Assembly: GCF_900446215.1 (NCBI RefSeq)
Contig: NZ_UAQZ01000001.1
Span: 868,001-932,000 of the forward strand
DNA from: Burkholderia cenocepacia
GTDB lineage: Bacteria > Pseudomonadota > Gammaproteobacteria > Burkholderiales > Burkholderiaceae
Reading direction: 5' to 3'
DNA: 64,000 nt
Shown: in pieces, positions 24,094-33,056 of the stretch
Numbering within the stretch: position 1 is the stretch's first letter
How the letters are laid out: every line of letters starts with the position of its first letter
The notes under the pieces: model-generated
Databases searched by the model: none
What the model was told of the DNA's origin: nothing
Seen by the model: only the letters and a program-made list of their open reading frames with translations
Made by a program: the position numbers and the translations under genes

Positions 24094-25209
24094 TCAGCCG
24101 AGCCGGTACGCGTGCGTGACCGTGCCGCGGAACAGTGCGTCGCGCTCGTCCGCGCCGGCCTGCGCGGTCAGACGCTTGAACGCGTTCCAGCCGTTCACGA
24201 ACGAATACGACCCCTTGTCGACCGGGAAATTGCTCTCGAACATGCAGCGCCCGGGGCCGAACGCGTCGATGCAGGTCATCATCCACGGTTTCCACGCGTC
24301 GGCGAGCTGCGCCGAGGACGGCGGCTTCGCGCCTTTCTCGAAATCGAACCCGTTGATGCGCATCCCGAGGCCGCCGACCTTCACGTACACGTTCGGCAAT
24401 TGCGCGAGCGTGCGCATCGACGCCGACCAGCGCGCGAACACCTCCTCCCGCTTGTCCGCGTAGCTGGCAATCCGCACGACGCCGCCGCAGTGGTTGACGA
24501 TGATCCGCGTGTCCGGGTTCGCCTTCGCGAGCTCGAACAATTCGGGTAACTGCGGGAAGAACAGCCACGCGTCGTACGACAGCCCGAGCGGCGCGAGCTG
24601 CGCGACGCCGGCCCGGTACGCGGGATCGAGCAGCAGCCCGCGCGGCACCGCCGACAGCGGATTGGCGAGCGTCGGATCGGCATCCCACGTGCTCAGGTGC
24701 CGCACGCCGCGAAACCGCCCGCGCCCCGCTTCGAGATGCGCTTCCAGCACGTCGCGCACGCGTTCGCCGAGCCGCAGGTCCGCATGGCCGACGATGCCTT
24801 TCGCGACCGCCACGGGGCCGTGCTGCAGCGGCTCGGTCACGCCGGCGACATAGGCCGTCTCGCCGACCGGCTTCAGCTCCGCGGGACCCGAATCGCGATA
24901 GCGCGTCTGCGCCTGCATGTAGACGGACGCCTGGATGTTGTGGCCCGAGCGCGCATCCTGCAGATAGTCGTCGAGCAGGTAGATCCAGCCCGGCCGTTCA
25001 TAGAAGTGATGATGCGCGTCGACGATCGGCAGGTCGGGCTCGAGCGCGGGTTCGAGCGCCGACGCGAGCCAGTCGGGGCGGACCGCGAGGTAGTTGCTTT
25101 GCGTCATGCGGGAGGCTCCATCAGGGGCCGGCGTGTCGGCGAACGCGGGCAGCGCGAGCGAGGCGGCGGCCGCGCCGATCAACCGGCGCCGTTTGATCGA
25201 AAAGGTCAT
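24094..25209 (-). CDS. Tat-exported TIM-barrel amidohydrolase/lactonase-like hydrolase
   Basis: A 371-residue protein of the amidohydrolase-2 (COG3618) group, which includes 2-pyrone-4,6-dicarboxylate lactonase and sugar lactonases. The N-terminus MTFSIKRRRLIGAAAASLALPAFA has twin arginines (RRxLI) and an A-F-A cleavage site, so export by Tat is likely. Motifs seen: IVDAHHHFYE (metal-binding HxH), IIVNHCGGV, and CMFESNFPVDKGSYSF near the end with the catalytic Asp. The start ATG at 25209 lies one base past the MFS stop codon. Its place behind a CoA-transferase, an HMG-CoA-lyase-like enzyme and a transporter suggests hydrolysis of a lactone or ester before uptake. Confidence 0.85.
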   Translation of the reverse strand: MTFSIKRRRLIGAAAASLALPAFADTPAPDGASRMTQSNYLAVRPDWLASALEPALEPDLPIVDAHHHFYERPGWIYLLDDYLQDARSGHNIQASVYMQAQTRYRDSGPAELKPVGETAYVAGVTEPLQHGPVAVAKGIVGHADLRLGERVRDVLEAHLEAGRGRFRGVRHLSTWDADPTLANPLSAVPRGLLLDPAYRAGVAQLAPLGLSYDAWLFFPQLPELFELAKANPDTRIIVNHCGGVVRIASYADKREEVFARWSASMRTLAQLPNVYVKVGGLGMRINGFDFEKGAKPPSSAQLADAWKPWMMTCIDAFGPGRCMFESNFPVDKGSYSFVNGWNAFKRLTAQAGADERDALFRGTVTHAYRLG

Positions 25210-25210
25210 C

Positions 25211-26518
25211 TCATTCGCTCCGGTCGAACGCGTACAGCGACAGCGTGAGCAGTGTCGTGATCGCCAGCACGATCGCGAGGCCGAGCATCCCGGCGGTGAA
25301 GGTGCCGAAACTGTCCTTCAGGTAACCGACGAGATAGGGGCCCGCGAAGCCGCCGAGCGCGCCGATCGAATTGATCAGCGCCAGCCCGCCGGCCGCGGCC
25401 TGGCCGGACAGGAAGCGCGACGGCAGCGTGTAGAAGATCGTGCGGCCGGCAATCGTGCCGATCAGCGCGAGCGTGATGCCGACGAGCGCGGGCCCGAGGG
25501 TCAGGAAATGGGTCGACACGCCGAGCGCCACCGCGCCGATGCACAAGCCGATCGCCAGGTTCGCGACCGGGCCGCCGCGTCGGTCCACCCGCTTCGCCCA
25601 CCACAGCAACGCGACCGTCGCGAACAAGTACGGCACCGCGGACAGCCAGCCGGTCTGCATCGTCGACATCCCGTGCGCCTTCAGCATTTGCGGCAACCAG
25701 ATGCCGATGCCGTACGAGCCCATCGTGAAGCCGAACGAGATCAGTGCGAGCACGTACACGCGCACGTCGCGCAGCGCGACGCCGAAGCGCTTCTTGCGGC
25801 CGGCCGCCGCGCCATCGCGCTCGAACGCGCGTTGCAGCGCGGCACGCTCGTCGTCCGACAGCCACGTCGCATGCTCCGGCGAGTCCGACAACAGTTTCAG
25901 TACGAGGAAACCGAGCGCGCACGCCGGCAGCCCTTCGACGATGAACATCCACTTCCAGCCGGCGAGCCCGAGCGCGCCGTCGAGCTGCAGCAGCCACGTC
26001 GACAGCGGGCCGCCGATCAGCGACGACAGCGGCGTCGACACGGTGAACCACGCCAGCACGCGCGTGCGATAGCTCGCGGGAAACCACACCGCAAGAAAGA
26101 AGATCACGCCGGGAAAGAATCCGGCTTCCCCGATGCCGAGCAGCAGCCGGATCGCATAGAAACTCGTCGGCCCGGTGGCGAGCGCGGTCGCGGCCGCCAT
26201 CAGCCCCCACGTGATCATGATGCGGGCCAGCCAGCGGCGCGCACCGAAACGGTACAGCGCGAGATTGCTCGGCACTTCGAACACGCAATAGCCGGCGAAC
26301 ATGATCCCCGCGCCCCAGCCGAACTGCGTCGCGGTCAGCCCGAGATCGCGGTTCATCGTGAGCGCCGCGAATCCGACGCTCGTGCGATCCAGATAGTTGA
26401 AGAAATACGCGAGCGCGAGCAGCGGGATGAAGCGCCACGCGGCCTTGCGCACCGCACGTTGCTCGATCGACGCGTCGGTCTCGCGATCGGCGGCCAGCGT
26501 CGGGGAAGCGGATGTCAT
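25211..26518 (-). CDS. MFS transporter, anion:cation symporter (ACS) family
   Basis: A 435-residue, 12-helix permease. Seen are the ACS features FIPLLALAYFFNYLDRTSVGFAAL in helix 1, WGLMAAATALATGPTSFYAIRLLLGIGEAGFFPGVIFFLAVWFP (helices 3-5), and a cytoplasmic loop after helix 6. The group moves organic anions such as tartrate, phthalate, hydroxyphenylacetate and sugar acids with H+ or Na+. The ATG at 26518 starts it. It lies between the CoA-transferase and the hydrolase in the IclR operon, so it is the probable importer of the operon's substrate. Confidence 0.9.
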   Translation of the reverse strand: MTSASPTLAADRETDASIEQRAVRKAAWRFIPLLALAYFFNYLDRTSVGFAALTMNRDLGLTATQFGWGAGIMFAGYCVFEVPSNLALYRFGARRWLARIMITWGLMAAATALATGPTSFYAIRLLLGIGEAGFFPGVIFFLAVWFPASYRTRVLAWFTVSTPLSSLIGGPLSTWLLQLDGALGLAGWKWMFIVEGLPACALGFLVLKLLSDSPEHATWLSDDERAALQRAFERDGAAAGRKKRFGVALRDVRVYVLALISFGFTMGSYGIGIWLPQMLKAHGMSTMQTGWLSAVPYLFATVALLWWAKRVDRRGGPVANLAIGLCIGAVALGVSTHFLTLGPALVGITLALIGTIAGRTIFYTLPSRFLSGQAAAGGLALINSIGALGGFAGPYLVGYLKDSFGTFTAGMLGLAIVLAITTLLTLSLYAFDRSE

Positions 26519-26600
26519 GGTTGTCTCCGTGAATGCGGCGAGCCTCCCCGCGCGATGCGCGGCCGGGACGCCTTTGTTCGTTCGATGAATCGCGGCTGCG

Positions 26601-27893
26601 CTACGCGCTCGCCACTTCGTTCGCCGAAGGCGCGCCGCCCGGCGCGTCGCCGTGCGCGGCGGCGGCCGCGCCGTATTGCCCCGCTACGACGCCGGCATCG
26701 ATCAGCGCACGCGCATCGTCCGGCGTGTAGCCGAGTTCGCCGAGCAGCGCGCACGTATCCTGGCCGAGCGCGGGCGGCGCCGAACGCAGCCGCAGGCGCT
26801 CGCCGGCGAGCGTCAGCGGCAGCAACGCGGTGCGCGTGTCGACCGGCCGCCCGGCGCTGCTCGCGTCGGCCGGCAGCGTCACGGCTTCGAGGCCGCCCGT
26901 GGCCAGCAGATGGGGATCGTCGAACAGGTCCTGCGGCTTCGTGATCGGTGCGTAAGGCAGGCCGGTCGATTCGAAGATCGCGCCGATTTCCGCGGCCGAA
27001 TACGGCGCCAGCCGCGAACGCAATTCCGGCAGCAGCCATTCGCGCGCCTGTACGCGCAGGTTGTTGGTCGCGAGGCGCGGATCGTCCTTCAGCGCGGTCA
27101 GGCCGAACGCGTCGCAGAACAGCGCCCACTGCGTGTCCGACACGACCGCGAGAAAAATCTGTTCGTCGTCCTTGACGGAGAACACGTCGTAGACGGCCCA
27201 CGCGGAAATCCGGCTCGGCATCGGCGCCGCGGCCTGCCCCGTCACCGCGAACTGCATCATGTGCTGCGCGACGAGGAACACGTTGTTCTCGAACAGCGAA
27301 CTCTGCACCTGCTGGCCGCGGCCCGTGCGCTCGCGCTGCGCGAGCGCGGCCATCGCGCCGATCGCGCCGAACATGCCGCCCATGATGTCGTTCACGCTCG
27401 CGCCCGCGCGCAGCGGCCGCCCTTCCGGGCCCGTCATGTAGGCCAGCCCGCCCATCATCTGCACGACCTCGTCGAGCGCGGTGCGATGCTCGTACGGCCC
27501 CGGCAGGAAACCCTTGTGCGATACGTACACGAGACGCGGATTCAGCGCGTCCAGCGCCGCGTAGCCGAGGCCGAGCCGGTCCATCGTGCCGCTCTTGAAG
27601 TTCTCGCTGAAGACGTCCGCCGTCGCGACGAGCCGCCGCACGATCTCCAGCCCGCGCGGATCCTTCACGTCGACCGCGAGACTCTTCTTGTTGCGGTTGA
27701 ACATCCCGAAGAAGCCCGCGCCGGAGCCGCTCAGCGCCCGCGTGCTGTCGCCCGCGATCGGCTCGATCTTGATCACTTCCGCGCCGAGATCCGCGAGCAG
27801 CATCCCGCACGTCGGGCCCATCACCATGTGCGTCATCTCGATCACGCGCACGCCCGCATACGGCAGCGCGGCAGCCTGTTGTCGATCGTTCAT
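26601..27893 (-). CDS. CaiB/BaiF (class III) CoA-transferase
   Basis: A 430-residue class III CoA-transferase. Seen: VRVIEMTHMVMGPTCGMLLADLGAEVIKIEP, the segment FNRNKKSLAVDVKDPRG, and DVFSENFKSGTMDRLGLGY with the following DPRLATNNLR. The catalytic Asp is expected in GASVNDIMGGMFG (about residue 174). It attaches CoA from succinyl-CoA or another thioester to an organic acid. Its ATG overlaps the lyase stop codon (ATGA), so the two proteins are produced together and probably act in sequence: activation here, cleavage by the lyase. Confidence 0.9.
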   Translation of the reverse strand: MNDRQQAAALPYAGVRVIEMTHMVMGPTCGMLLADLGAEVIKIEPIAGDSTRALSGSGAGFFGMFNRNKKSLAVDVKDPRGLEIVRRLVATADVFSENFKSGTMDRLGLGYAALDALNPRLVYVSHKGFLPGPYEHRTALDEVVQMMGGLAYMTGPEGRPLRAGASVNDIMGGMFGAIGAMAALAQRERTGRGQQVQSSLFENNVFLVAQHMMQFAVTGQAAAPMPSRISAWAVYDVFSVKDDEQIFLAVVSDTQWALFCDAFGLTALKDDPRLATNNLRVQAREWLLPELRSRLAPYSAAEIGAIFESTGLPYAPITKPQDLFDDPHLLATGGLEAVTLPADASSAGRPVDTRTALLPLTLAGERLRLRSAPPALGQDTCALLGELGYTPDDARALIDAGVVAGQYGAAAAAHGDAPGGAPSANEVASA

Positions 27894-28876
27894 CGTGCGA
27901 CTCCCGCTACGCATCCTTCCGGTTGTGGAGCCGCCGCAGCGCGACCGTCCGCATAGCGGAAACCCTTCGGCAACCCTGCGTCGGGCACGTGGCCATACAG
28001 CGCCTCGGACGGCAGCGCCGCATGCAGGATCGCGCGCGCGGCGAGCAACGCGTCGACGTCGACGCCCGTGTCGTAGCCCATCGCCTCGAGCAGGAACACG
28101 AGATCCTCGGTGACGATGTTGCCGGTCGCGCCCGGCGCATACGGACAGCCACCGAGGCCGCCCTGGCTCGCGTCGATCGTCGTCACGCCCGCATCGAGCG
28201 CCGCGACGACGTTCGCGAGCCCCTGCCCGCGCGTGTTGTGGAAATGCGCGCCGCCGGCCTTGTCGCCGACTTCGCATTGAAGCCGCGTGAACAGCCGGCG
28301 CACCTGCGCGGGATTCGCATAACCGCTGGTGTCGGACAGGCCGACTTCGTCGACCCCGCATTCGGCCATCGCCGCCGCCATCGCGATCGTCTCGTCGTCG
28401 GAGACCGTGCCCGCGATCGTGCAGCCGAACGCCACCGACACGCCCGCCTCGATCTGCACCGACGGAAACCGCGCGTCGCGCAACGCGACGATCGCGCGCA
28501 CCTCGTCGATCATCTGCGCGGTCGTCTTGCGAATGTTCGCCAGCGAATGGGCTTCCGTCACCGAGACCGGCAGCGTCAGCTTGTGCACGCCCGCGTCGAA
28601 CGCGCCCTCGGCGCCGCGCAGGTTCGGCGCGAGCGCGGCGACGTGCAGCCCCGGAATCGCGAGCGCGTGCGCCACGACTTCGCGTACATCGGCCATCTGC
28701 GGGAGCAGCCTGGCCGGCACGAACGACCCGACCTCGATCTCGCGCAGGCCGGCCGCGGCCAGCGCGGTGATCCAGCGCAGTTTGGCGGCCGTCGGCATGA
28801 CGGCCTCGATGCTCTGCAGCCCGTCGCGCGGCCCGACCTCGCTGACCAGCACCTTCGTGTTTTCGGAAACCTTCAT
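27890..28876 (-). CDS. Hydroxymethylglutaryl-CoA lyase-like enzyme
   Basis: A 328-residue DRE-TIM metallolyase. Seen: VSEVGPRDGLQSIE (catalytic Arg-Asp), IEVGSFVPARLLPQMAD, FNTRGQ-type HFHNTRGQGLANV metal site (HxH), and the mobile-loop Cys region TIDASQGGLGGCPYAPGATGNIVTED. The cleavage product of canonical HMG-CoA is acetyl-CoA plus acetoacetate, but many environmental homologues cleave other 3-hydroxy-3-substituted acyl-CoAs. The ATG at 28876 has GAGGTG upstream; a second ATG at 28888 is possible. First gene of the IclR-controlled operon. Confidence 0.9.
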   Translation of the reverse strand: MKVSENTKVLVSEVGPRDGLQSIEAVMPTAAKLRWITALAAAGLREIEVGSFVPARLLPQMADVREVVAHALAIPGLHVAALAPNLRGAEGAFDAGVHKLTLPVSVTEAHSLANIRKTTAQMIDEVRAIVALRDARFPSVQIEAGVSVAFGCTIAGTVSDDETIAMAAAMAECGVDEVGLSDTSGYANPAQVRRLFTRLQCEVGDKAGGAHFHNTRGQGLANVVAALDAGVTTIDASQGGLGGCPYAPGATGNIVTEDLVFLLEAMGYDTGVDVDALLAARAILHAALPSEALYGHVPDAGLPKGFRYADGRAAAAPQPEGCVAGVAR

Positions 28877-28889
28877 TCGACACCTCATC

Positions 28890-29018
28890 GTTCTATCTGA
28901 AAGAACATAGTTCCGTTTGACAGAACTGTAAGCGCACGTCGGACGGGCGATAAGCGGGGTATACCCGTGAAATCGCGTTTTTTTGGAACTTGTGTTCTGC
29001 CAGATAGAACGATATAGT
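28890..29018. promoter_or_regulatory. Divergent promoters with three IclR operator palindromes
   Basis: Three 17-bp palindromes share GTTC...GAAC ends: GTTCTATCTGAAAGAAC (28890-28906), GTTCCGTTTGACAGAAC (28910-28926) and GTTCTGCCAGATAGAAC (28994-29010). The first, inverted, matches the third in 15 of 17 positions. For the IclR gene, TTGTGT (28990-28995) and TATAGT (29013-29018) form a 17-bp-spaced promoter whose spacer is filled by the third site. Leftward, TTACAG and TATGTT enclose the second site. Both promoters are thus placed for repression by the IclR protein. Confidence 0.8.
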
Positions 29019-29048
29019 CGACCGACCCATCATTCGAAGGAAGCAGTA

Positions 29049-29867
29049 GTGCCGAGGAATCCAGCAGTTCACGCCGGCGACGCATCCGATCCGGCGACCG
29101 AGGAAGCATCCAGCGGCGTCGCCGTGCTCGACCGTGCGTTCGCGATCCTCCGTGCGTTCGGCCAGACCGACGACCGGCTGTCGCTCGCCGAGTTGTCGCG
29201 CCGCACCGGGCTGTACAAGAGCACGATCCTGCGCCTGCTCGCCGCGCTCGAGCATGGCGGCTTCATGCGCAAACTCGACGACGGCCAGTACGCGATCGGG
29301 CACGAGCCGTTGCGGCTCGCCGCGCTGTACCAGCGTTCGTTCCGTGTCGGCCCGGTAGTCGAGCCGCTCCTCGAGACGCTGAGCCGCGAACTCGGGGAAA
29401 CGGCATCGTTCTACGTGCGCCAGGGCGACGTGCGCTCCGTGCTCTATCGCGTCGAGCCCGCGCGGGCGGTACGTGTTTCGATCCGCGTCGGCGAGGAGTT
29501 TCCGGTCGGCCAGGGCGCCTCGGGGAAGGTGCTGCTGGCCTTCACCGACACGCAGGACGCCCGCTGGCACGACGTGCGCGAACAGCTGTGGGCCGCGTCG
29601 TACGGCGAGCGCGACCCGGAGACGGCATCGGCGTCCGTGCCCGTGTTCAACGCGGCCGGCGAATGCGTCGGTGCGTTGACGGTGTCGGGCCCGAAATCGC
29701 GGCTCGCCGCCGCGCCGGCGATGACGGCGGCGCTCGCGATGCTGCTGCCGCTCGCGCAGAAGGCGACCGTCGCGCTCGGCGGCGCGGGCGCGCGCTACGA
29801 CGCACCCGCCGTGCGCGACAGTCTCGCGCGGCTCGCGTCGTCAGCGGACGACACGGTCCGCTCGTAG
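29049..29867 (+). CDS. IclR-family transcriptional regulator
   Basis: A 272-residue IclR regulator. The winged helix is VLDRAFAILRAFGQTDDRLSLAELSRRTGLYKSTILRLLAALEHGGFMRKL at about residues 25-75; the effector domain includes LYRVEPARAVRVSIRVGEEFPVGQGASGKVLLAF. Start is the GTG at 29049, with AAGGAAG ahead. It is divergent from the lyase/CoA-transferase/MFS/hydrolase operon and flanked by palindromes, so it probably represses that operon and itself until its ligand (the acid imported by the operon) is present. Confidence 0.92.
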   Translation: MPRNPAVHAGDASDPATEEASSGVAVLDRAFAILRAFGQTDDRLSLAELSRRTGLYKSTILRLLAALEHGGFMRKLDDGQYAIGHEPLRLAALYQRSFRVGPVVEPLLETLSRELGETASFYVRQGDVRSVLYRVEPARAVRVSIRVGEEFPVGQGASGKVLLAFTDTQDARWHDVREQLWAASYGERDPETASASVPVFNAAGECVGALTVSGPKSRLAAAPAMTAALAMLLPLAQKATVALGGAGARYDAPAVRDSLARLASSADDTVRS

Positions 29868-30013
29868 GGCGTCGTCCGCATCCCGGCAGGTGACGCGGCA
29901 GCATGAAAGGCAACCGCATGCGACACTGGCCGCCGATGCACGCAGCGCGTCGTTCACCGGCACCGCGCCGCGCGTGCAACCGTCAACCGGACCCGCATGA
30001 GGAGACACCCGCG

Positions 30014-30652
30014 ATGAACGCCGCGCGCACCGCCACCTGGTATTTCGATTTCGTTTCGCCGTTTGCCTACCTGCAACAGGAACAGTTCGACCGGTTGCCG
30101 CCCGCCGCCGCGTTCGAGCCGCGGCCGATCGTGCTCGGCGCGCTGCTCGCGCACTGGGGCCAGAAAGCGCCGGCGGAGATCGCGGCCAAGCGCGTGTTCA
30201 CCTATCGCCACGCGCAATACCGCGCGGACAAGCTCGGCATCGCCTTCCGGATGCCGCCCGCGCACCCGTTCAATCCGATCAAGCCGCTGCGCCTCGCGAT
30301 CGCGATGGGCAGCTCGCCCGACGCGAACCGGCGGATCTTCCGGCATATCTGGCGCGACGGCCAGGACGTATCGACGCCGGAAGGCTTCGCCGCCCTGTGC
30401 GAAGCCGTCGGTTTTCCGGAAGGTGTGACGGCCGTCGACGCCCAGCCGGTCAAGGACGCGCTGCGTGCGAACACGGATCGCGCGATCGCCGACGGCGTGT
30501 TCGGCGTCCCGACCTTCGTACTCGACGGCGACCTGTTCTGGGGCGAGGACGCGACCGACATGTTCGTCGACTGCGCGACGTCGCGCGCGTGGCTCGACTC
30601 GCCCGAGGTACGCCGCATCAGCGCGCTGCCGGAAGGCATCCGGCGCGGCTGA
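30014..30652 (+). CDS. DsbA-like 2-hydroxychromene-2-carboxylate isomerase family protein
   Basis: A 212-residue kappa-GST/DsbA-fold protein: TWYFDFVSPFAYLQQEQFDRL (FDFxSPYAY, the glutathione site) and GVFGVPTFVLDGDLFWGEDATDMF (cis-Pro loop and C-terminal motif). The family contains HCCA isomerase of naphthalene breakdown and many unassigned isomerases. No CxxC, so it is not a disulfide oxidase. It starts at ATG 30014 following GGAG. It lies on the same strand as the IclR gene with a 146-bp gap and may or may not belong to that pathway. Confidence 0.87.
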   Translation: MNAARTATWYFDFVSPFAYLQQEQFDRLPPAAAFEPRPIVLGALLAHWGQKAPAEIAAKRVFTYRHAQYRADKLGIAFRMPPAHPFNPIKPLRLAIAMGSSPDANRRIFRHIWRDGQDVSTPEGFAALCEAVGFPEGVTAVDAQPVKDALRANTDRAIADGVFGVPTFVLDGDLFWGEDATDMFVDCATSRAWLDSPEVRRISALPEGIRRG

Positions 30653-30682
30653 CCGCGAGTCGCCACCGGCGCGCCGCCCGCG

Positions 30683-31666
30683 TCAGCCGTCGCGCCCTTC
30701 GACGAGCGCCGGCACGGCTTCGCGCATCATCGCGACGAACCGCACGAGCCGCGACGGATAGAACTGCGCATGCGGATAGGTCAGGTAGACGGGCAGCGGC
30801 GCGGCCTGCCACTCGGGCGCGAGGTGCACGAGATCGCCGCGCGCGAGATCGCCGGCCAGCAACCATGACGATCCGACGCACGCGCCGACGCCCAGCAGCG
30901 CCGCGCTGCGCAGTGCATACAGGTTCGCGGTCGTGATACGCGGGCGGATCGCGAGGCGCCGCGTGTCGCCGGTGGCCGCATGCGTCAGCAGGAGTTCGTT
31001 GCGGTAGTACGTGCGCAACGCGAGCCACGGCAGTGCGGCCAGCGCGTCCGGGTCGGCCGGCACGTCGGCGCCGTTCAGCACGGACGGCGCGGCGACCACG
31101 AAGCGCGGCACCTTGGTCAGCCGGATCGCGACCACGCCCGGATCGGTCGGCTCGCCGACCTGGATCGCGCAATCGATGCCGCTGCCGACGAAATCGCGCA
31201 CCTCGTCCTGCAGCAGCCACTCGACCGACACGCGCGGATAGTCGCGCAGGAACTGCGCGAGCGGCACGACGAAACGCTCTTGCCCGAACGCGTGCGGCAC
31301 CGCGACCCGCAGCAGCCCGTCCGGCTCCTCCTGCGCGCCGCGCAAATCGGCCTCGAACGCCGCCCAGCTCGCCAGCAGCTCCTTCGCCCGCTTGAAGCAC
31401 CGCTCGCCGTCGACGGTCAGCCGCATCGCATGGGTCGTGCGTTGCAGCAGCCGCATGCCGAGCGAACTTTCCAGCGCCTGCAGCCGGCGGCTGATGGTCG
31501 GCTGCGTCGTATGCAGTTGCACGGCCGCCGCCGACAGGCTGCCGGCCTCGACTATGCGCACGAAGGTTTCCATCAGCTCGAAACGATAGCCGGCGCCGTC
31601 CACCGGCACCGTCTGAATGCGCGGAGACCCGCCAGCAGCGGGAGAGGAGGAGGATTTTTCGGTCAT
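30683..31666 (-). CDS. LysR-family transcriptional regulator
   Basis: A 327-residue LysR regulator. HTH: METFVRIVEAGSLSAAAVQLHTTQPTISRRLQALESSLGMRLLQRTTHAMRLTVDG at about residues 33-88; effector domain DGLLRVAVPHAFGQERFVVPLAQFLRDYPRVSVEWL. The start at 31666 is chosen over the longer frame to 31936, which would read through the divergent promoter. Divergent from an MFS efflux gene, the probable target. Confidence 0.9.
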   Translation of the reverse strand: MTEKSSSSPAAGGSPRIQTVPVDGAGYRFELMETFVRIVEAGSLSAAAVQLHTTQPTISRRLQALESSLGMRLLQRTTHAMRLTVDGERCFKRAKELLASWAAFEADLRGAQEEPDGLLRVAVPHAFGQERFVVPLAQFLRDYPRVSVEWLLQDEVRDFVGSGIDCAIQVGEPTDPGVVAIRLTKVPRFVVAAPSVLNGADVPADPDALAALPWLALRTYYRNELLLTHAATGDTRRLAIRPRITTANLYALRSAALLGVGACVGSSWLLAGDLARGDLVHLAPEWQAAPLPVYLTYPHAQFYPSRLVRFVAMMREAVPALVEGRDG

Positions 31667-31767
31667 GCGTGCAGCGTATAACAAATCTGCGCAAGGCGGC
31701 ACTACCGTCGCCGGCCGCGTGCCGCCACACTCGCGTCCATCCCATTCTTCAACCGAGGATGTACGCG

Positions 31768-33000
31768 ATGTCCACCCCTGCCCGTCTCGATACCGCGCCC
31801 CGCGTGGCGCACGCTCCGGCCCATCCGGCCGCCCATTCGATGCCCGATCGCCGGCTCGTGCTGCTGCTCGCGGCCGCCGCCGGCCTCGGCGTCGCCCCGC
31901 TCTACTACGCGCAGCCGATGCTCGGCGCGCTCGCACCCGATCTCGGCGCGTCGGCGCGCGCGATCGGTTTCGTGCCGACGCTCACGCAGCTCGGCTATGC
32001 ACTCGGCATCCTGCTGCTCGCGCCGCTCGGCGACCGCTTCGACCGACGCCGCGTGATCGTCACCAAGGCCGCCGCGCTGGTCGTCGCGCTGCTGCTGGCG
32101 GCCGTCGCGCCATCGCTCGGGCTGCTGCTCGCGGCGAGCTTCGCGATCGGCCTCGCCGCGACGATGGCGCAGGACGTCGTGCCGGCCGCCGCGACGCTCG
32201 CGCACGACGCGCATCGCGGCCGCATCGTCGGCACGGTGATGACCGGGTTGCTGCTCGGCATCCTGCTGTCGCGCGTCGTGGCCGGGTTCATCGCCGAGAC
32301 GGCCGGCTGGCGCGCGATGTTCGCGCTCGCGGCGGTCAGCGTCGCCGCGATCGGCGCCGTAGCCGCACGCGGGTTGCCGCGTTTCGCGCCGACCACGCAG
32401 CTGCCGTATCGCGCGCTGATCGGCTCGCTCGGCGCGTTGTGGCGCGAGCATTCGGCACTGCGCCGCGCCGCCCTCGCGCAGGGGCTGCTGGCCGTCGGCT
32501 TCAGCGCGTTCTGGTCGACGCTCGCGGTGATGCTGCACGGTGCGCCGTTCCATCTCGGCAGCGCGGCCGCCGGTGCGTTCGGCCTTGCGGGCGCCGCCGG
32601 CGCGCTGGCCGCGCCGATTGCCGGACGGCTGGCCGACCATCACGGCCCCGAACGCGTCACGCGCATCGGGATCGGCATCGCGACGGCGTCGTTCGCGTCG
32701 ATGGCCGCCGCGCCGCTGATGTCGCCGCATGCGCAGCTCGTCCTGCTCGCGGTCGCGACGATCGGCTTCGATCTCGGCGTGCAGGCGACGCTGATCGCGC
32801 ACCAGTCGATCGTCTACCGGATCGATCCCGCGTCGCGCAGCCGCCTCAACGCGGTGCTGTTCGTCGGCATGTTCATCGGGATGGCGGCCGGCGCCGCGCT
32901 CGGCAGTTCGTTGCTCGCGCAACTGGGCTGGAATGCGGTGACCGCGCTGGCCGTCGCGACGTCGCTGGCCGCGCTCGTCGTGCGGATGTGGCGCAACTGA
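31768..33000 (+). CDS. MFS transporter, efflux type
   Basis: A 410-residue, 12-helix permease of the YbjJ/AraJ-like drug or sugar efflux type. Helix 1 LVLLLAAAAGLGVAPLYYAQPMLGALAPDLG, motif A-like GDRFDRRRVIV in loop 2-3, and second-half loop LADHHGPERVTRIG are visible. The start ATG at 31768 has GAGG nine bases ahead; the upstream ATG at 31759 does not. It is divergent from the LysR gene and followed by a strong terminator, so it stands as a single-gene unit. Substrate unknown. Confidence 0.88.
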   Translation: MSTPARLDTAPRVAHAPAHPAAHSMPDRRLVLLLAAAAGLGVAPLYYAQPMLGALAPDLGASARAIGFVPTLTQLGYALGILLLAPLGDRFDRRRVIVTKAAALVVALLLAAVAPSLGLLLAASFAIGLAATMAQDVVPAAATLAHDAHRGRIVGTVMTGLLLGILLSRVVAGFIAETAGWRAMFALAAVSVAAIGAVAARGLPRFAPTTQLPYRALIGSLGALWREHSALRRAALAQGLLAVGFSAFWSTLAVMLHGAPFHLGSAAAGAFGLAGAAGALAAPIAGRLADHHGPERVTRIGIGIATASFASMAAAPLMSPHAQLVLLAVATIGFDLGVQATLIAHQSIVYRIDPASRSRLNAVLFVGMFIGMAAGAALGSSLLAQLGWNAVTALAVATSLAALVVRMWRN

Positions 33001-33022
33001 GATCGGGCGTCGCGTAGCACCG

Positions 33023-33056
33023 GCGGGCAAGCCCACGAGGCTTGCCCGCTTTTTTT
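33023..33056 (+). terminator. Rho-independent terminator of the MFS gene
   Basis: Perfect 11-bp stem GCGGGCAAGCC / GGCTTGCCCGC (33023-33033 and 33039-33049) with a five-base loop, followed by seven T. Confidence 0.95.

Noticed and set aside
26601..28883. 760-residue frame joining CoA-transferase with upstream sequence
   Set aside because: Its first 330 residues are arginine-rich shadow of the lyase gene; the CoA-transferase starts at 27893.
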